From contig NZ_HE978537.1 of assembly GCF_000311785.1 (NCBI RefSeq), positions 28,063 to 65,035 on the forward strand: a DNA stretch of 36,973 nt, given 5' to 3'. The notes under the pieces were generated by a model, which had not been told where the DNA came from, made no database searches, and saw only the letters and a list, made by a program, of their open reading frames with translations. A program made the translations under genes and the position numbers. Of this stretch, positions 11,143-19,437 are shown piece after piece (within the stretch, counting starts at the first letter, position 1; each line of letters begins with the position of its first letter). Source of the stretch: Brevibacillus massiliensis. Its GTDB lineage: Bacteria; Bacillota; Bacilli; Brevibacillales; Brevibacillaceae.

Positions 11143-11241
11143 TTCATTTCCCTCCCTCTTACATTCTTATGAGGGTCGCAAGTCATAGATTAGTCCTTCC
11201 ACACGTATGCATGTACTATCTCAGATCTCCAGGAGGCACCT

Positions 11242-12477
11242 ATGTCACGTCATTCTCCGGTCCTCACACTTATTCTTGCCGTCTGCGCAATCGGCCTGGT
11301 CGTAACCCTGGTCTCACATCCGGAAACGTCGTACCGCGCAGCAGTCAGCGGTTTAAAAATCTGGTGGGATGTCGTCTTCCCTGCTCTGCTGCCTTTTATC
11401 GTCGTCTCCGAAATCCTGATGGGGCTTGGCGTCGTACACTTTGTCGGCGTCCTTTTAGAGCCGGTGATGCGCCCTTTTTTTAACGTTCCCGGAACCGGCG
11501 GATTTGTCCTGACGATGGGATTTTCCTCCGGGTACCCGGTTGCCGCCAAACTGACGACCCGTCTGCGCGAGCAGGGAAACCTGACAAGAGTGGAAGGGGA
11601 GCGGCTCGTCTCCTTTACCACTACGGCAGACCCGCTGTTTGTCATCGGTGCCGTCTCCGTCGGCTTTTTTCACAGCGAGCAGCTGGGCGTCGTGCTGACC
11701 GCCTCCCATTACCTGTCCGCGATCATTTTGGGATTCTGCTTCCGCTTTTTCGCCGGACATACGCCGATCACCAGGCCGCTGGAAAAACAGCAGCGCTCCC
11801 TGGCCTACCGCTCCCTGCAGGCCATGCACCGGGCACGCCTACGGGACAAACGGCCGTTCGGCCAGCTGATGGGCGATGCCGTTTTCTCCGCCCTGCAGAT
11901 GCAGTTGATGATCGGCGGTTTTCTCGTCGTCTTTTCCGTACTGATGGAGATGTTTGAAGTGATTAACATCACGCGGTTTTTGAGTGCGATCCTGATGGTG
12001 GTGCTCGGACCGCTCGGCCTGCCTGAAGGATTTTCCCAAGCGCTGGTTACAGGGCTTTTTGAAGTGACGCTTGGGGCCCAAGCGGTAAGCGATGTACCCG
12101 CTAATGTCTCCTTCATGTGGAAAGCGGCGATAACCAGTTCCGTCCTCGCCTGGGGCGGCCTCAGCGTACACGCCCAGGTAGCGAGCATTCTCAGTTCCAC
12201 CGATATTCGCGTCACGCCCTACCTGATGGCGCGCTGCATCCACGCTGTACTGGCAGCCGTGATGACGCTTGCGCTCTGGCGTCCGCTCATGACGCTGACG
12301 GCCGGCTGGGTGAGCAGTGTGCCGGTATTCCTGCCAAATACCTTCCCGAGTACAGCCGATGTCTGGCGGGATGTCTTTTTCCGCTCCAGCGCGACTGCGC
12401 TGGCGATCCTGCTCATCCTGATCGCGCTCAGTGCCATCATCCGCAAGTTCGCGGTAAAGCGGCCCCGCTACCGCTAG
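11242..12477 (+). CDS. ylbJ: Sporulation integral membrane protein YlbJ
   Basis: Polytopic membrane protein of 411 residues with several hydrophobic segments from residue 8 onward and nucleoside-recognition (Gate) type sequence, as in GFSSGYPVAAKLTTRLREQG. B. subtilis YlbJ is made in the mother cell and affects spore cortex formation. The ATG at 11242 follows CCAGGAGGCACCT. It is divergent from ylbK and convergent with coaD, whose stop lies only 8 bp away; I see no terminator in that gap. I found no convincing sigma-E promoter upstream. Confidence 0.93.
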   Translation: MSRHSPVLTLILAVCAIGLVVTLVSHPETSYRAAVSGLKIWWDVVFPALLPFIVVSEILMGLGVVHFVGVLLEPVMRPFFNVPGTGGFVLTMGFSSGYPVAAKLTTRLREQGNLTRVEGERLVSFTTTADPLFVIGAVSVGFFHSEQLGVVLTASHYLSAIILGFCFRFFAGHTPITRPLEKQQRSLAYRSLQAMHRARLRDKRPFGQLMGDAVFSALQMQLMIGGFLVVFSVLMEMFEVINITRFLSAILMVVLGPLGLPEGFSQALVTGLFEVTLGAQAVSDVPANVSFMWKAAITSSVLAWGGLSVHAQVASILSSTDIRVTPYLMARCIHAVLAAVMTLALWRPLMTLTAGWVSSVPVFLPNTFPSTADVWRDVFFRSSATALAILLILIALSAIIRKFAVKRPRYR

Positions 12478-12484
12478 GGATCGT

Positions 12485-13652
<1,168 letters not shown>

Positions 13653-14010
13653 ATTCTCACCTGGATGTCTGTATATGGCAATACGTTCATACTAACACAG
13701 ACATGGTTTCTCCGTAAAATGGCAAGCTTTCCTTCAGGTTGTCACGGCCATTTGGGGCCGCTGTGCAGGCCGCAGCAGAGTTGCCCAAAAAAATTCACAC
13801 ACACGATGTATAAACACTCCCTCACTTGGAAATGAATAGATACAGCGACGCAACGGTGTCGCTGACAACCGCGGAGAAGACTTACGTTTCCCCATAAGCT
13901 CTTCCTCCGGTTTCTCCTCTCCCATAATTGAAAAGCGGTTCGCGCATGCACATCGAATGTCTGATAGGAGCATTCATGTGGCACGCTCTCCTTGAGAGAG
14001 CCGAATGAAC
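13653..14010. other. Intergenic region with no convincing gene
   Basis: I see no database-recognisable gene here. A minus-strand frame (ATG at about 13895 behind GGAGGAAGAGCTT, 53 residues, stop at 13734) has a good ribosome-binding site but a low-complexity, unfamiliar product. On the plus strand a 10-codon ORF (MWHALLERAE, 13976-14008) follows GATAGGAGC and is succeeded at once by a terminator. Confidence 0.4.
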
Positions 14011-14015
14011 CGCTG

Positions 14016-14044
14016 CCCCGCTGCATGGCAGCGGGGTTTTTTTT
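14016..14044 (+). terminator. Rho-independent terminator upstream of the 47-residue gene
   Basis: A perfect 9-bp stem CCCCGCTGC/GCAGCGGGG with a 3-nt ATG loop is followed by eight T residues. It lies between a 10-codon mini-ORF and the 47-residue small-protein gene on the same strand, so it could serve as an attenuator as well as a plain terminator. Confidence 0.85.
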
Positions 14045-14092
14045 CGGCCTCCATCCGGGACATACTAGCCTTACATGGAAGGAGGATGACCC

Positions 14093-14236
14093 ATGGCGGA
14101 GAAATTGCCTTCAAAGCGAAAGCAAGCGGCCGCAGCGGCTCAATCGCTGGCCGACCGGACCGGCCATAACAAGGAAGCGGCACGGGATATGCAGTCCCGG
14201 GCTGATCAGGCTGACTTTAAAAAACACGGACAGTAG
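14093..14236 (+). CDS. Small basic hypothetical protein, 47 residues
   Basis: I do not recognise a named family. The product is hydrophilic and rich in Ala, Lys, Arg and Gln (starts MAEKLPSKRKQAAAAAQ, ends QADFKKHGQ) with no membrane segment. A strong ribosome-binding site (GGAAGGAGGATGACCC) supports translation. CATACTA at 14061-14067 matches a sigma-G/sigma-F -10 element, but the -35 position falls in a T tract and does not match. A small spore-associated protein is possible on composition and this element, but that is a guess. The gene lies between two terminators and may be monocistronic. Confidence 0.7.
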   Translation: MAEKLPSKRKQAAAAAQSLADRTGHNKEAARDMQSRADQADFKKHGQ

Positions 14237-14245
14237 GCGGTTTCC

Positions 14246-14292
14246 CAAAAAAGCCCTCTTCCCTGGAAAGACTTACCCGGGACAGAGGGCTT
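14246..14292 (-). terminator. Terminator of brnQ (minus strand)
   Basis: AAGCCCTCT pairs with AGAGGGCTT, with a further inner TCCC/GGGA pairing, and on the minus strand is followed by a run of six T residues. It lies 16 bp after the brnQ stop. The same stem could also end transcripts of the plus-strand 47-residue gene. Confidence 0.75.
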
Positions 14293-14308
14293 ATCACAGC
14301 CGCTGGCA

Positions 14309-15730
14309 TTATCCGATTTTTCTTGTCTCTGTGGAAGCGTCTGTCGCTCGCTGCTTCTTTGCCCTGCCGAAGACGCAGCCCAGCAGTCTTCCGACGAGCG
14401 CCGGAAGCACCCAGGCTCTCCGCTTCCCTGTACCTTCGAAGACGCAGCCCAGCAGTCCGCCGGCCAGCGCTGGCAGCAACCAGCCAATTCTTTCCGCGTA
14501 AAACGGCAGTTTGTCATAGGCCGCGAGCAGCCAATCCGGCTGCAGGCTAAGCTGCTGCAAGCCGTCGCCGACACTGACCAGCGCCGTCCCGACCAAAGCG
14601 CCCAGATACACGCCGGGGCTTCCTTTGACGATTGGGTGGAAAATGGACAGGATAATCAATACAATGGCCAGCGGATAGATGACCATCAACAACGGCACTG
14701 AAAAGCTGATGATCTGAGTGAGCCCCAAGTTGGCCACGCCCAGACTGAACAGGCACATGACGCAGACAACAGCTTTGTAGGAAAGCTTTGGAAACAACCG
14801 GGAAAAATACTGGCCGCAGGAAGTGACAAGTCCTACAGATGTAGTCAAACACGCCAGGGTAATCGCCGCGCCCAACAGAATCGTTCCCGGGCTGCCGAAC
14901 AGAAAAGAGGTAACCGCCGTTAAAATTTGCCCGCCGTTCTCCGTTGCCCCCACCGCCGATCGGCTGGAAGCTCCCAAATAGCCTAAGGCGATGTAGACCA
15001 GCGCCAGCCCGATGGCAGCGATTACTGCCGCTTTCAACGTGGTTAACGCAAGCTGTTTGCGCTCCTTTACTCCGCGCTCCTGAACGGCTGTGATCACGAC
15101 GATGCCGAATACGAGCGCCGCGATGGCATCCATCGTCAAATACCCTTGCACGAATCCGCCGAAAAACGGCGCTGATTGATACGCTTCCGCCGGCGGCTCA
15201 AGCGGTCCGATCGGATGGACAATTCCCTGTATGGAAATGACGGCAATCGTGATCAGCAGCAAAGGTGTTAAAATTTTACCAATTCGGTCAACGAGCTTTG
15301 TCGGATTTAACGACAGCCATAACGTGATCGCAAAGTAAACCAGCGTATAGAGAAACAAAGACCAGCCGCCGCTCTTCATTCCCTCGGGCAGAAGGGGGGC
15401 CGCTCCCATTTCAAACGCAACCGTGCCGGTGCGGGGAATGGCGAAAACCGGCCCGATCGACAGGTACACAATCGTCGTAAAGACGACACCAAACACCGGA
15501 TGGACGCGGCCCCCGAGAGACTGCAGGTTTTCCCCGGAGATCGCGATCGCGATGACGCCAAGCAGCGGAAGCCCTACGCCTGTGACGATAAATCCGGCGA
15601 TGGCCGCCCAAAAATGGGTCCCTGCGGCTTGTCCCAAGGACGGGGGGAAAATCATGTTTCCGGCGCCAAAAAACAAGGCGAACAGCATTAACCCTATCGA
15701 TGTAGTCTCTTTCCAAGACAAGTTTTTCAT
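14309..15730 (-). CDS. brnQ: Branched-chain amino acid transport carrier BrnQ
   Basis: Secondary transporter for leucine, isoleucine and valine (LIVCS family) with about 12 hydrophobic segments, starting MKNLSWKETTSIGLMLFALFFGAGN, the conserved N-terminal signature. At 473 residues it is longer than usual because the C-terminus holds two copies of LPALxGxLLGCVF with a basic tail (residues about 409-454), encoded by a 69-bp in-frame tandem duplication. GCGAGGAG lies upstream of the ATG. It has its own promoter and terminator. A CodY-box-like sequence in the leader suggests nutritional control. Confidence 0.94.
   Translation of the reverse strand: MKNLSWKETTSIGLMLFALFFGAGNMIFPPSLGQAAGTHFWAAIAGFIVTGVGLPLLGVIAIAISGENLQSLGGRVHPVFGVVFTTIVYLSIGPVFAIPRTGTVAFEMGAAPLLPEGMKSGGWSLFLYTLVYFAITLWLSLNPTKLVDRIGKILTPLLLITIAVISIQGIVHPIGPLEPPAEAYQSAPFFGGFVQGYLTMDAIAALVFGIVVITAVQERGVKERKQLALTTLKAAVIAAIGLALVYIALGYLGASSRSAVGATENGGQILTAVTSFLFGSPGTILLGAAITLACLTTSVGLVTSCGQYFSRLFPKLSYKAVVCVMCLFSLGVANLGLTQIISFSVPLLMVIYPLAIVLIILSIFHPIVKGSPGVYLGALVGTALVSVGDGLQQLSLQPDWLLAAYDKLPFYAERIGWLLPALAGGLLGCVFEGTGKRRAWVLPALVGRLLGCVFGRAKKQRATDASTETRKIG
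14368..14505 (-). repeat. Tandem 69-bp in-frame duplication in the brnQ 3' end
   Basis: Two units start with an identical 21-bp stretch containing GAAGACGCAGCCCAGCAGTC (14368-14388 and 14437-14457), spaced exactly 69 bp or 23 codons. The rest of each unit is diverged, so the duplication is not very recent. Confidence 0.75.
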
Positions 15731-15780
15731 CTGTTCAAAACTCCTCGCATCTTCGGTAAATAAGTTGTTTCATTCAGCAC

Positions 15781-15795
15781 AATTTTTAGAGAAAT
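15781..15795. promoter_or_regulatory. CodY-box-like sequence in the brnQ leader
   Basis: AATTTTTAGAGAAAT matches the CodY consensus AATTTTCWGAAAATT at 12 of 15 positions. It lies between the brnQ promoter and its start codon. CodY controls branched-chain amino acid transporters in related bacteria, so the placement is plausible, but the local sequence is AT-rich and chance matches are easy. Confidence 0.35.
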
Positions 15796-15830
15796 TGAAA
15801 TATTAAATTATAAATTTCACATAGGTAAAA

Positions 15831-15859
15831 ATAATAGCAGGAATAACGTAAAGTTTCAA
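15831..15859 (-). promoter_or_regulatory. Sigma-A promoter of brnQ
   Basis: TTGAAA and TATTAT are separated by 17 bp on the minus strand, about 100 bp before the brnQ ATG, leaving an AT-rich leader. Confidence 0.65.
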
Positions 15860-15937
15860 CCCTTGGCCCACTGCCAATTCCAGCCAGACGCCAACTCCGA
15901 TCCAAAAGTTTCAAGACCGCTGTCTGCCCCGTCTGAC

Positions 15938-15944
15938 CATACTA
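15938..15944 (+). promoter_or_regulatory. Possible forespore (sigma-G/F) -10 element before ku
   Basis: CATACTA lies 34 bp before the ku ATG and equals the sigma-G -10 consensus. B. subtilis ku is expressed under sigma-G. I do not see a good -35 match at 17-18 bp spacing, so the call is tentative. Confidence 0.35.
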
Positions 15945-15977
15945 TTTGATAGAGGAAAATAACCGCAGGAGGCCAAT

Positions 15978-16904
15978 ATGCACACTGTCTGGAAAGGTTC
16001 GATCAGCTTCGGACTCGTCAACATTCCGATCAAGATGTTCACTGCGACGGAAGAGAAGGATGTCCGCTTCCGTCAGCTTCACAAGGAATGCAATACGCCA
16101 ATCCGCTACGCCAAAATGTGCCCGCACTGCGACCGGGAAGTGGATGCAAGCGAGATCGTGCGCGGCTTTGAATACGAAAAGGGAAATTTCGTCATCGTCA
16201 CGGATGAAGACCTGGAGGGCATTACTCCCGAGACCCGCAAAGCGATCGAGATCCTCGACTTCGTTCAGCTCACCGAGATCGATCCCATCTTCTTCGTCAA
16301 AAGCTACTACCTTTCTCCCCAGGATACGGGAGACAAGGCGTATGCGCTGCTCAGGGCGGCGATGGAGCGCACCGGCAAGATCGCCGTGGCCCGCATCACG
16401 ATTCGCAACCGGCAAAGCCTGGCCGTCGTCCGCATCTACGGACCCTGCATTGTCCTGGAGACGATCTTCTACCCGGATGAAGTGCGGGCGGTGGCCCAAG
16501 TGCCCGCCCTGCCGGCCGCTGATTTTCCCCTGGCCGAAAACGAACTGGCCATGGCCGAAGAGTTGATCAACAGCATGAGCGCCCCGTTTGAGCCGGCCAA
16601 GTACACGGATGAATACCGCGAGGACCTGCACAACCTGATCGCCAAAAAGCTGGAAGGCGAGGAAATAGCCGTCGCCCCAGCCGCACCGAAGGCAAATGTG
16701 ATCGACTTGATGCAGGCGTTGAAAGCGAGCCTTGCTGCAGCGTCAGGAGAAGGAGCGGCAGAGCCGGCAGCCATCCCGCCCTCCCCGACGCCCGCAGTCA
16801 AATCCCCGCCTTCCGCGGAAAAGGAAAAAGAGAAGAAAACAGAAAAACAAACCGGTGTGACCACCACGAAAAAATTGCGCCGAAAAAAGACGGAGAGCTC
16901 TTGA
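15978..16904 (+). CDS. ku: Non-homologous end-joining protein Ku
   Basis: Bacterial Ku, a homodimeric ring that binds DNA double-strand ends and recruits LigD. The 308-residue protein starts MHTVWKGSISFGLVNIPIKM, the family signature, and includes CPHCDREVDASEIVRGFEYE. A Lys-rich tail after about residue 275 resembles the DNA-binding C-terminal extensions known in some bacterial Ku proteins. AGGAGGCCAAT precedes the ATG. It stands alone: the ligase and polymerase partners are encoded about 8 and 18 kb away. A terminator follows. Confidence 0.96.
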   Translation: MHTVWKGSISFGLVNIPIKMFTATEEKDVRFRQLHKECNTPIRYAKMCPHCDREVDASEIVRGFEYEKGNFVIVTDEDLEGITPETRKAIEILDFVQLTEIDPIFFVKSYYLSPQDTGDKAYALLRAAMERTGKIAVARITIRNRQSLAVVRIYGPCIVLETIFYPDEVRAVAQVPALPAADFPLAENELAMAEELINSMSAPFEPAKYTDEYREDLHNLIAKKLEGEEIAVAPAAPKANVIDLMQALKASLAAASGEGAAEPAAIPPSPTPAVKSPPSAEKEKEKKTEKQTGVTTTKKLRRKKTESS

Positions 16905-16921
16905 GGCGGAGACAAAAATAG

Positions 16922-16945
16922 ACTGCAGACACGCGGGCCTGCAGT
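16922..16945 (-). terminator. Terminator of the LarA-like gene
   Basis: ACTGCAG/CTGCAGT inverted repeat, followed on the minus strand by CTATTTTTG. It sits next to the plus-strand ku terminator, so the convergent genes have a back-to-back pair. Confidence 0.55.
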
Positions 16946-16947
16946 CC

Positions 16948-16983
16948 GGCTGTCGGGGAAGTCGACAGCCCTTCTTTTTTTCC
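16948..16983 (+). terminator. Terminator of ku
   Basis: Stem GGCTGTCG/CGACAGCC with a 7-nt loop, followed by CTTC and a T-rich run, 43 bp after the ku stop codon. Confidence 0.8.
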
Positions 16984-16993
16984 ATGCAAGTGC

Positions 16994-18265
16994 TCAATCC
17001 AACAGATAGCCGTCGGCGTCAAATTTCATCGCCTGCGGGCCTCCCGCAAGTTCCATCAGGGGATGTCCGCTCACTTCGGACAGCATCGCTTCCGACACGA
17101 GAATTTCCGACAAAGTCAGCGTGTTTTTGATCCGTACCAGCCTGACCTGGCGCAAATCCAGCAGGTTGGCGGATTTGATCGCGGCTTGAATCGCCAGCTT
17201 GTCATTCGGCAGAACAGTGGGAATTTTCGTCGGAGCGAAGTTGCCGGTGGTCAGCGCATTCACGTACATTTCCTCCGTGCTGATCTTGTCGACCAGACGC
17301 TGTGTCGTCAGGTCGGCCATCCCGATCCCAAAGCCGATGCTGCCCGTCCGTTTCGACAAATCGCGAACGACAATCTTGTTGACGTCCGGCCCGCCATGTG
17401 CGTAAGGCGTGCCATACCGGCCGGTGACGTTGGGATCCATTCCGTCCCCGCTGATATCCTTGCCGATTTCGTCGACGATCAGGACGTCGATCTGATCGAA
17501 ATAAAATCTCGGCATCATCTCCTTGGCGAGCTGGAGCAGCTTGATTTCTTCTTGTTCCATCCGGTCCGGCGTCACGACAGAGATGATGGCGGCCTTGTCG
17601 AAGGCATTTTCAACCGTAGCGATGCCGAATAATATGGGCCGCTTTTGCAGCATCACCTTTGCCATCGCCGGGACGTTTTCCGCCATGTGCTGAAAGCCGA
17701 ACAGATGGACCGCTTCCGCTCCCTTCTGTTTTCCCAGACCGATACTGATCATCTTCAATAGTCCGCTCTCCACCGGTCCGCGAAAAGCTGTATGCGGTTT
17801 GACCCGGTTAATCACGACAATCCCGTCGGCCAAAGAAGCGTGCCGGTCCATGTAGACGGGCAGTCCGCACTGCAGTTCACCGATTTGCTCCACATTCATG
17901 GACGAGCGAATTTCCGCGCCGACGCTCGCTTCCGTGATGCCCAGGTGTTGAAGCACCATGCACTGTCCCTCTGCGGTAGCGCCGCCGTGACTGCCCATGG
18001 CAGGCACGATAAATGGCTTCGCGCCCAACTCCTGCAAATAGGCCACAGTGGCTTTGGTGATGGCCGCGATCCGGTCAATGCCGCGGCTGCCGACTGCGAC
18101 GGCAATTTCCATCCCGGGTTTGACCAATTCGCTCACCTTGGCCCGCTGCCATTCGACTTTCAGCGCTGCGTCGATATTTTCGATATGGGAGTCGTCAAAC
18201 TTTTGTCTGATTTTCACCATTTGCGGAATTGGCACATCCCTCAGTAAATTCTGCAAAATACTCAT
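16994..18265 (-). CDS. LarA-like nickel-pincer cofactor-dependent isomerase
   Basis: Protein of 423 residues related to the lactate racemase LarA superfamily (DUF2088). Visible family features are PAMGSHGGATAEGQ, the INRVKPHTAFRG segment and LLKMISIGLGKQKGAEAVH, which hold the His/Lys residues that bind the nickel-pincer cofactor and substrate in LarA. The reaction is probably racemisation or epimerisation of a hydroxy acid; the substrate is unknown. I chose the ATG at 18265, behind GGGGTGAACTAT. No larB, larC or larE cofactor genes are in the window. It is divergent from the membrane protein/GMC module. Confidence 0.85.
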   Translation of the reverse strand: MSILQNLLRDVPIPQMVKIRQKFDDSHIENIDAALKVEWQRAKVSELVKPGMEIAVAVGSRGIDRIAAITKATVAYLQELGAKPFIVPAMGSHGGATAEGQCMVLQHLGITEASVGAEIRSSMNVEQIGELQCGLPVYMDRHASLADGIVVINRVKPHTAFRGPVESGLLKMISIGLGKQKGAEAVHLFGFQHMAENVPAMAKVMLQKRPILFGIATVENAFDKAAIISVVTPDRMEQEEIKLLQLAKEMMPRFYFDQIDVLIVDEIGKDISGDGMDPNVTGRYGTPYAHGGPDVNKIVVRDLSKRTGSIGFGIGMADLTTQRLVDKISTEEMYVNALTTGNFAPTKIPTVLPNDKLAIQAAIKSANLLDLRQVRLVRIKNTLTLSEILVSEAMLSEVSGHPLMELAGGPQAMKFDADGYLLD

Positions 18266-18423
18266 ATAGTTCACCCCAAGCCAGCCTGTTTTTCCCAGAA
18301 CAACATGAAACACTTCCATTATGGACAAATGAATGGAAGCTGGCAATCGATAAGATTGGATAGATTTCTCCACGCTGGAAACAACTAGAGTGAACACAAT
18401 CCATCTGAAAAGAGGTCGGTCTG

Positions 18424-18822
18424 ATGTACTGGGGTGTTTGGTCGATTGAGCGAATCCTGATCCTGTTTACCAGTGTGGCCTTTTTGGCGATCGGTCTGCA
18501 GGTGACGCTGTTCCACTACCGGCAAAATTTTCACCAAAAAGTCATGTGGGTACCGGTGATTCTGGCCCCGATCATTTTTATCGAGGGCATCGCCTTCTCC
18601 TTTTACAATGCCGCCTGGCTGCGCTCTCTGTTCGTCTTGCTGATGTGTCTGGGGATTCTTTCCGGGTTGATCGGATCGTATTTTCATATTCGCGGTGTGG
18701 GAATCCGCGTCGGCGGGTGGGCGCTGCGCAATTTTTTAATCGGCCCTCCGCTCACCCTGCCGTTTATGTTTACCGCCATGAGCGTGCTGGGATTAATTGC
18801 AGTATTCTGGTCTGCCAGGTAA
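18424..18822 (+). CDS. Small membrane protein of the GMC oxidoreductase module
   Basis: Protein of 132 residues with four hydrophobic segments (about residues 10-27, 41-60, 64-85 and 108-129) and no recognised motif. AAAGAGGTCGGTCTG precedes the ATG. It is 12 bp upstream of the gluconate-dehydrogenase-subunit-3-like gene, so the three genes are probably one operon. A membrane anchor or redox-link subunit for the downstream flavoenzyme is a reasonable inference from position, but no haem or quinone ligand motif is evident. Confidence 0.75.
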   Translation: MYWGVWSIERILILFTSVAFLAIGLQVTLFHYRQNFHQKVMWVPVILAPIIFIEGIAFSFYNAAWLRSLFVLLMCLGILSGLIGSYFHIRGVGIRVGGWALRNFLIGPPLTLPFMFTAMSVLGLIAVFWSAR

Positions 18823-18834
18823 GGAGGTCTGTTT

Positions 18835-19437
18835 ATGGTGCGACAAAGCCATTACCCGTCTTTTGACGTGCTAAGGGAAACGGACGCCTGGGACGATCAC
18901 ACCCAGTCCATCGTCACTTCGCGCGTTCGTCCCAAAACGAATTTCCAGTTTTTAACTAAACAGGAAACAGAGCTGCTTCGGGCCATCTGTTCGCTCTTGG
19001 TGGACGATCAGCGGCTGAACGTCCTCTCGTATGTACTTGAACATATAGACCAGACCCTTACGCAAGCGATAGGCGAGGGGCAGCGAAAAGCGGGAGTGCC
19101 AAACGAGCAAATCCTCATCCGGGAAGGCCTGCAGGCCATCGATGCGGCAGCCAGGCAGCTGCACGCCACTCCCTTCACCCATTTAAAAGAGGAACAACAA
19201 ACGGAACTGCTGCAGGCGCTCAGCCAAGGACACGGGAACACGGAAGCTTCCCCGACCTGGGACCCGGCGTGGCAGCAGCCCTTGTTTGACAAACTGCTCA
19301 CTCTGACCATTGAGTCGTATTGCTCGCATCCTGCCGTCTGGTCCGAGATCGGTTACGCCGGACCGGCATATCCGCGCGGGTACGTTCGCACCCAATTGGG
19401 ACAATTAGATCCATGGGAGGCTCAGCCGGAATCATGA
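18835..19437 (+). CDS. Gluconate 2-dehydrogenase subunit 3 family protein
   Basis: Protein of 200 residues similar in layout to the small subunit of FAD-linked sugar/gluconate dehydrogenases: a helical region around FLTKQETELLRAICSLLV and a C-terminal LTLTIESYCSHPAVWSEIGYAGPAYPRGY motif typical of the family. Unlike many family members it has no Tat or Sec signal at the N-terminus. AAGGAGGTCTGTTT precedes the ATG. Its stop overlaps the ATG of the GMC oxidoreductase by 4 bp (ATGA), implying coupled synthesis of the two subunits. Confidence 0.85.
   Translation: MVRQSHYPSFDVLRETDAWDDHTQSIVTSRVRPKTNFQFLTKQETELLRAICSLLVDDQRLNVLSYVLEHIDQTLTQAIGEGQRKAGVPNEQILIREGLQAIDAAARQLHATPFTHLKEEQQTELLQALSQGHGNTEASPTWDPAWQQPLFDKLLTLTIESYCSHPAVWSEIGYAGPAYPRGYVRTQLGQLDPWEAQPES

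Noticed and set aside
13734-13895. Minus-strand 53-codon frame with a good GGAGGAAGAGCTT ribosome-binding site
   Set aside because: The product has no recognisable features and an unusual composition; one good ribosome-binding site is not enough to call a gene.
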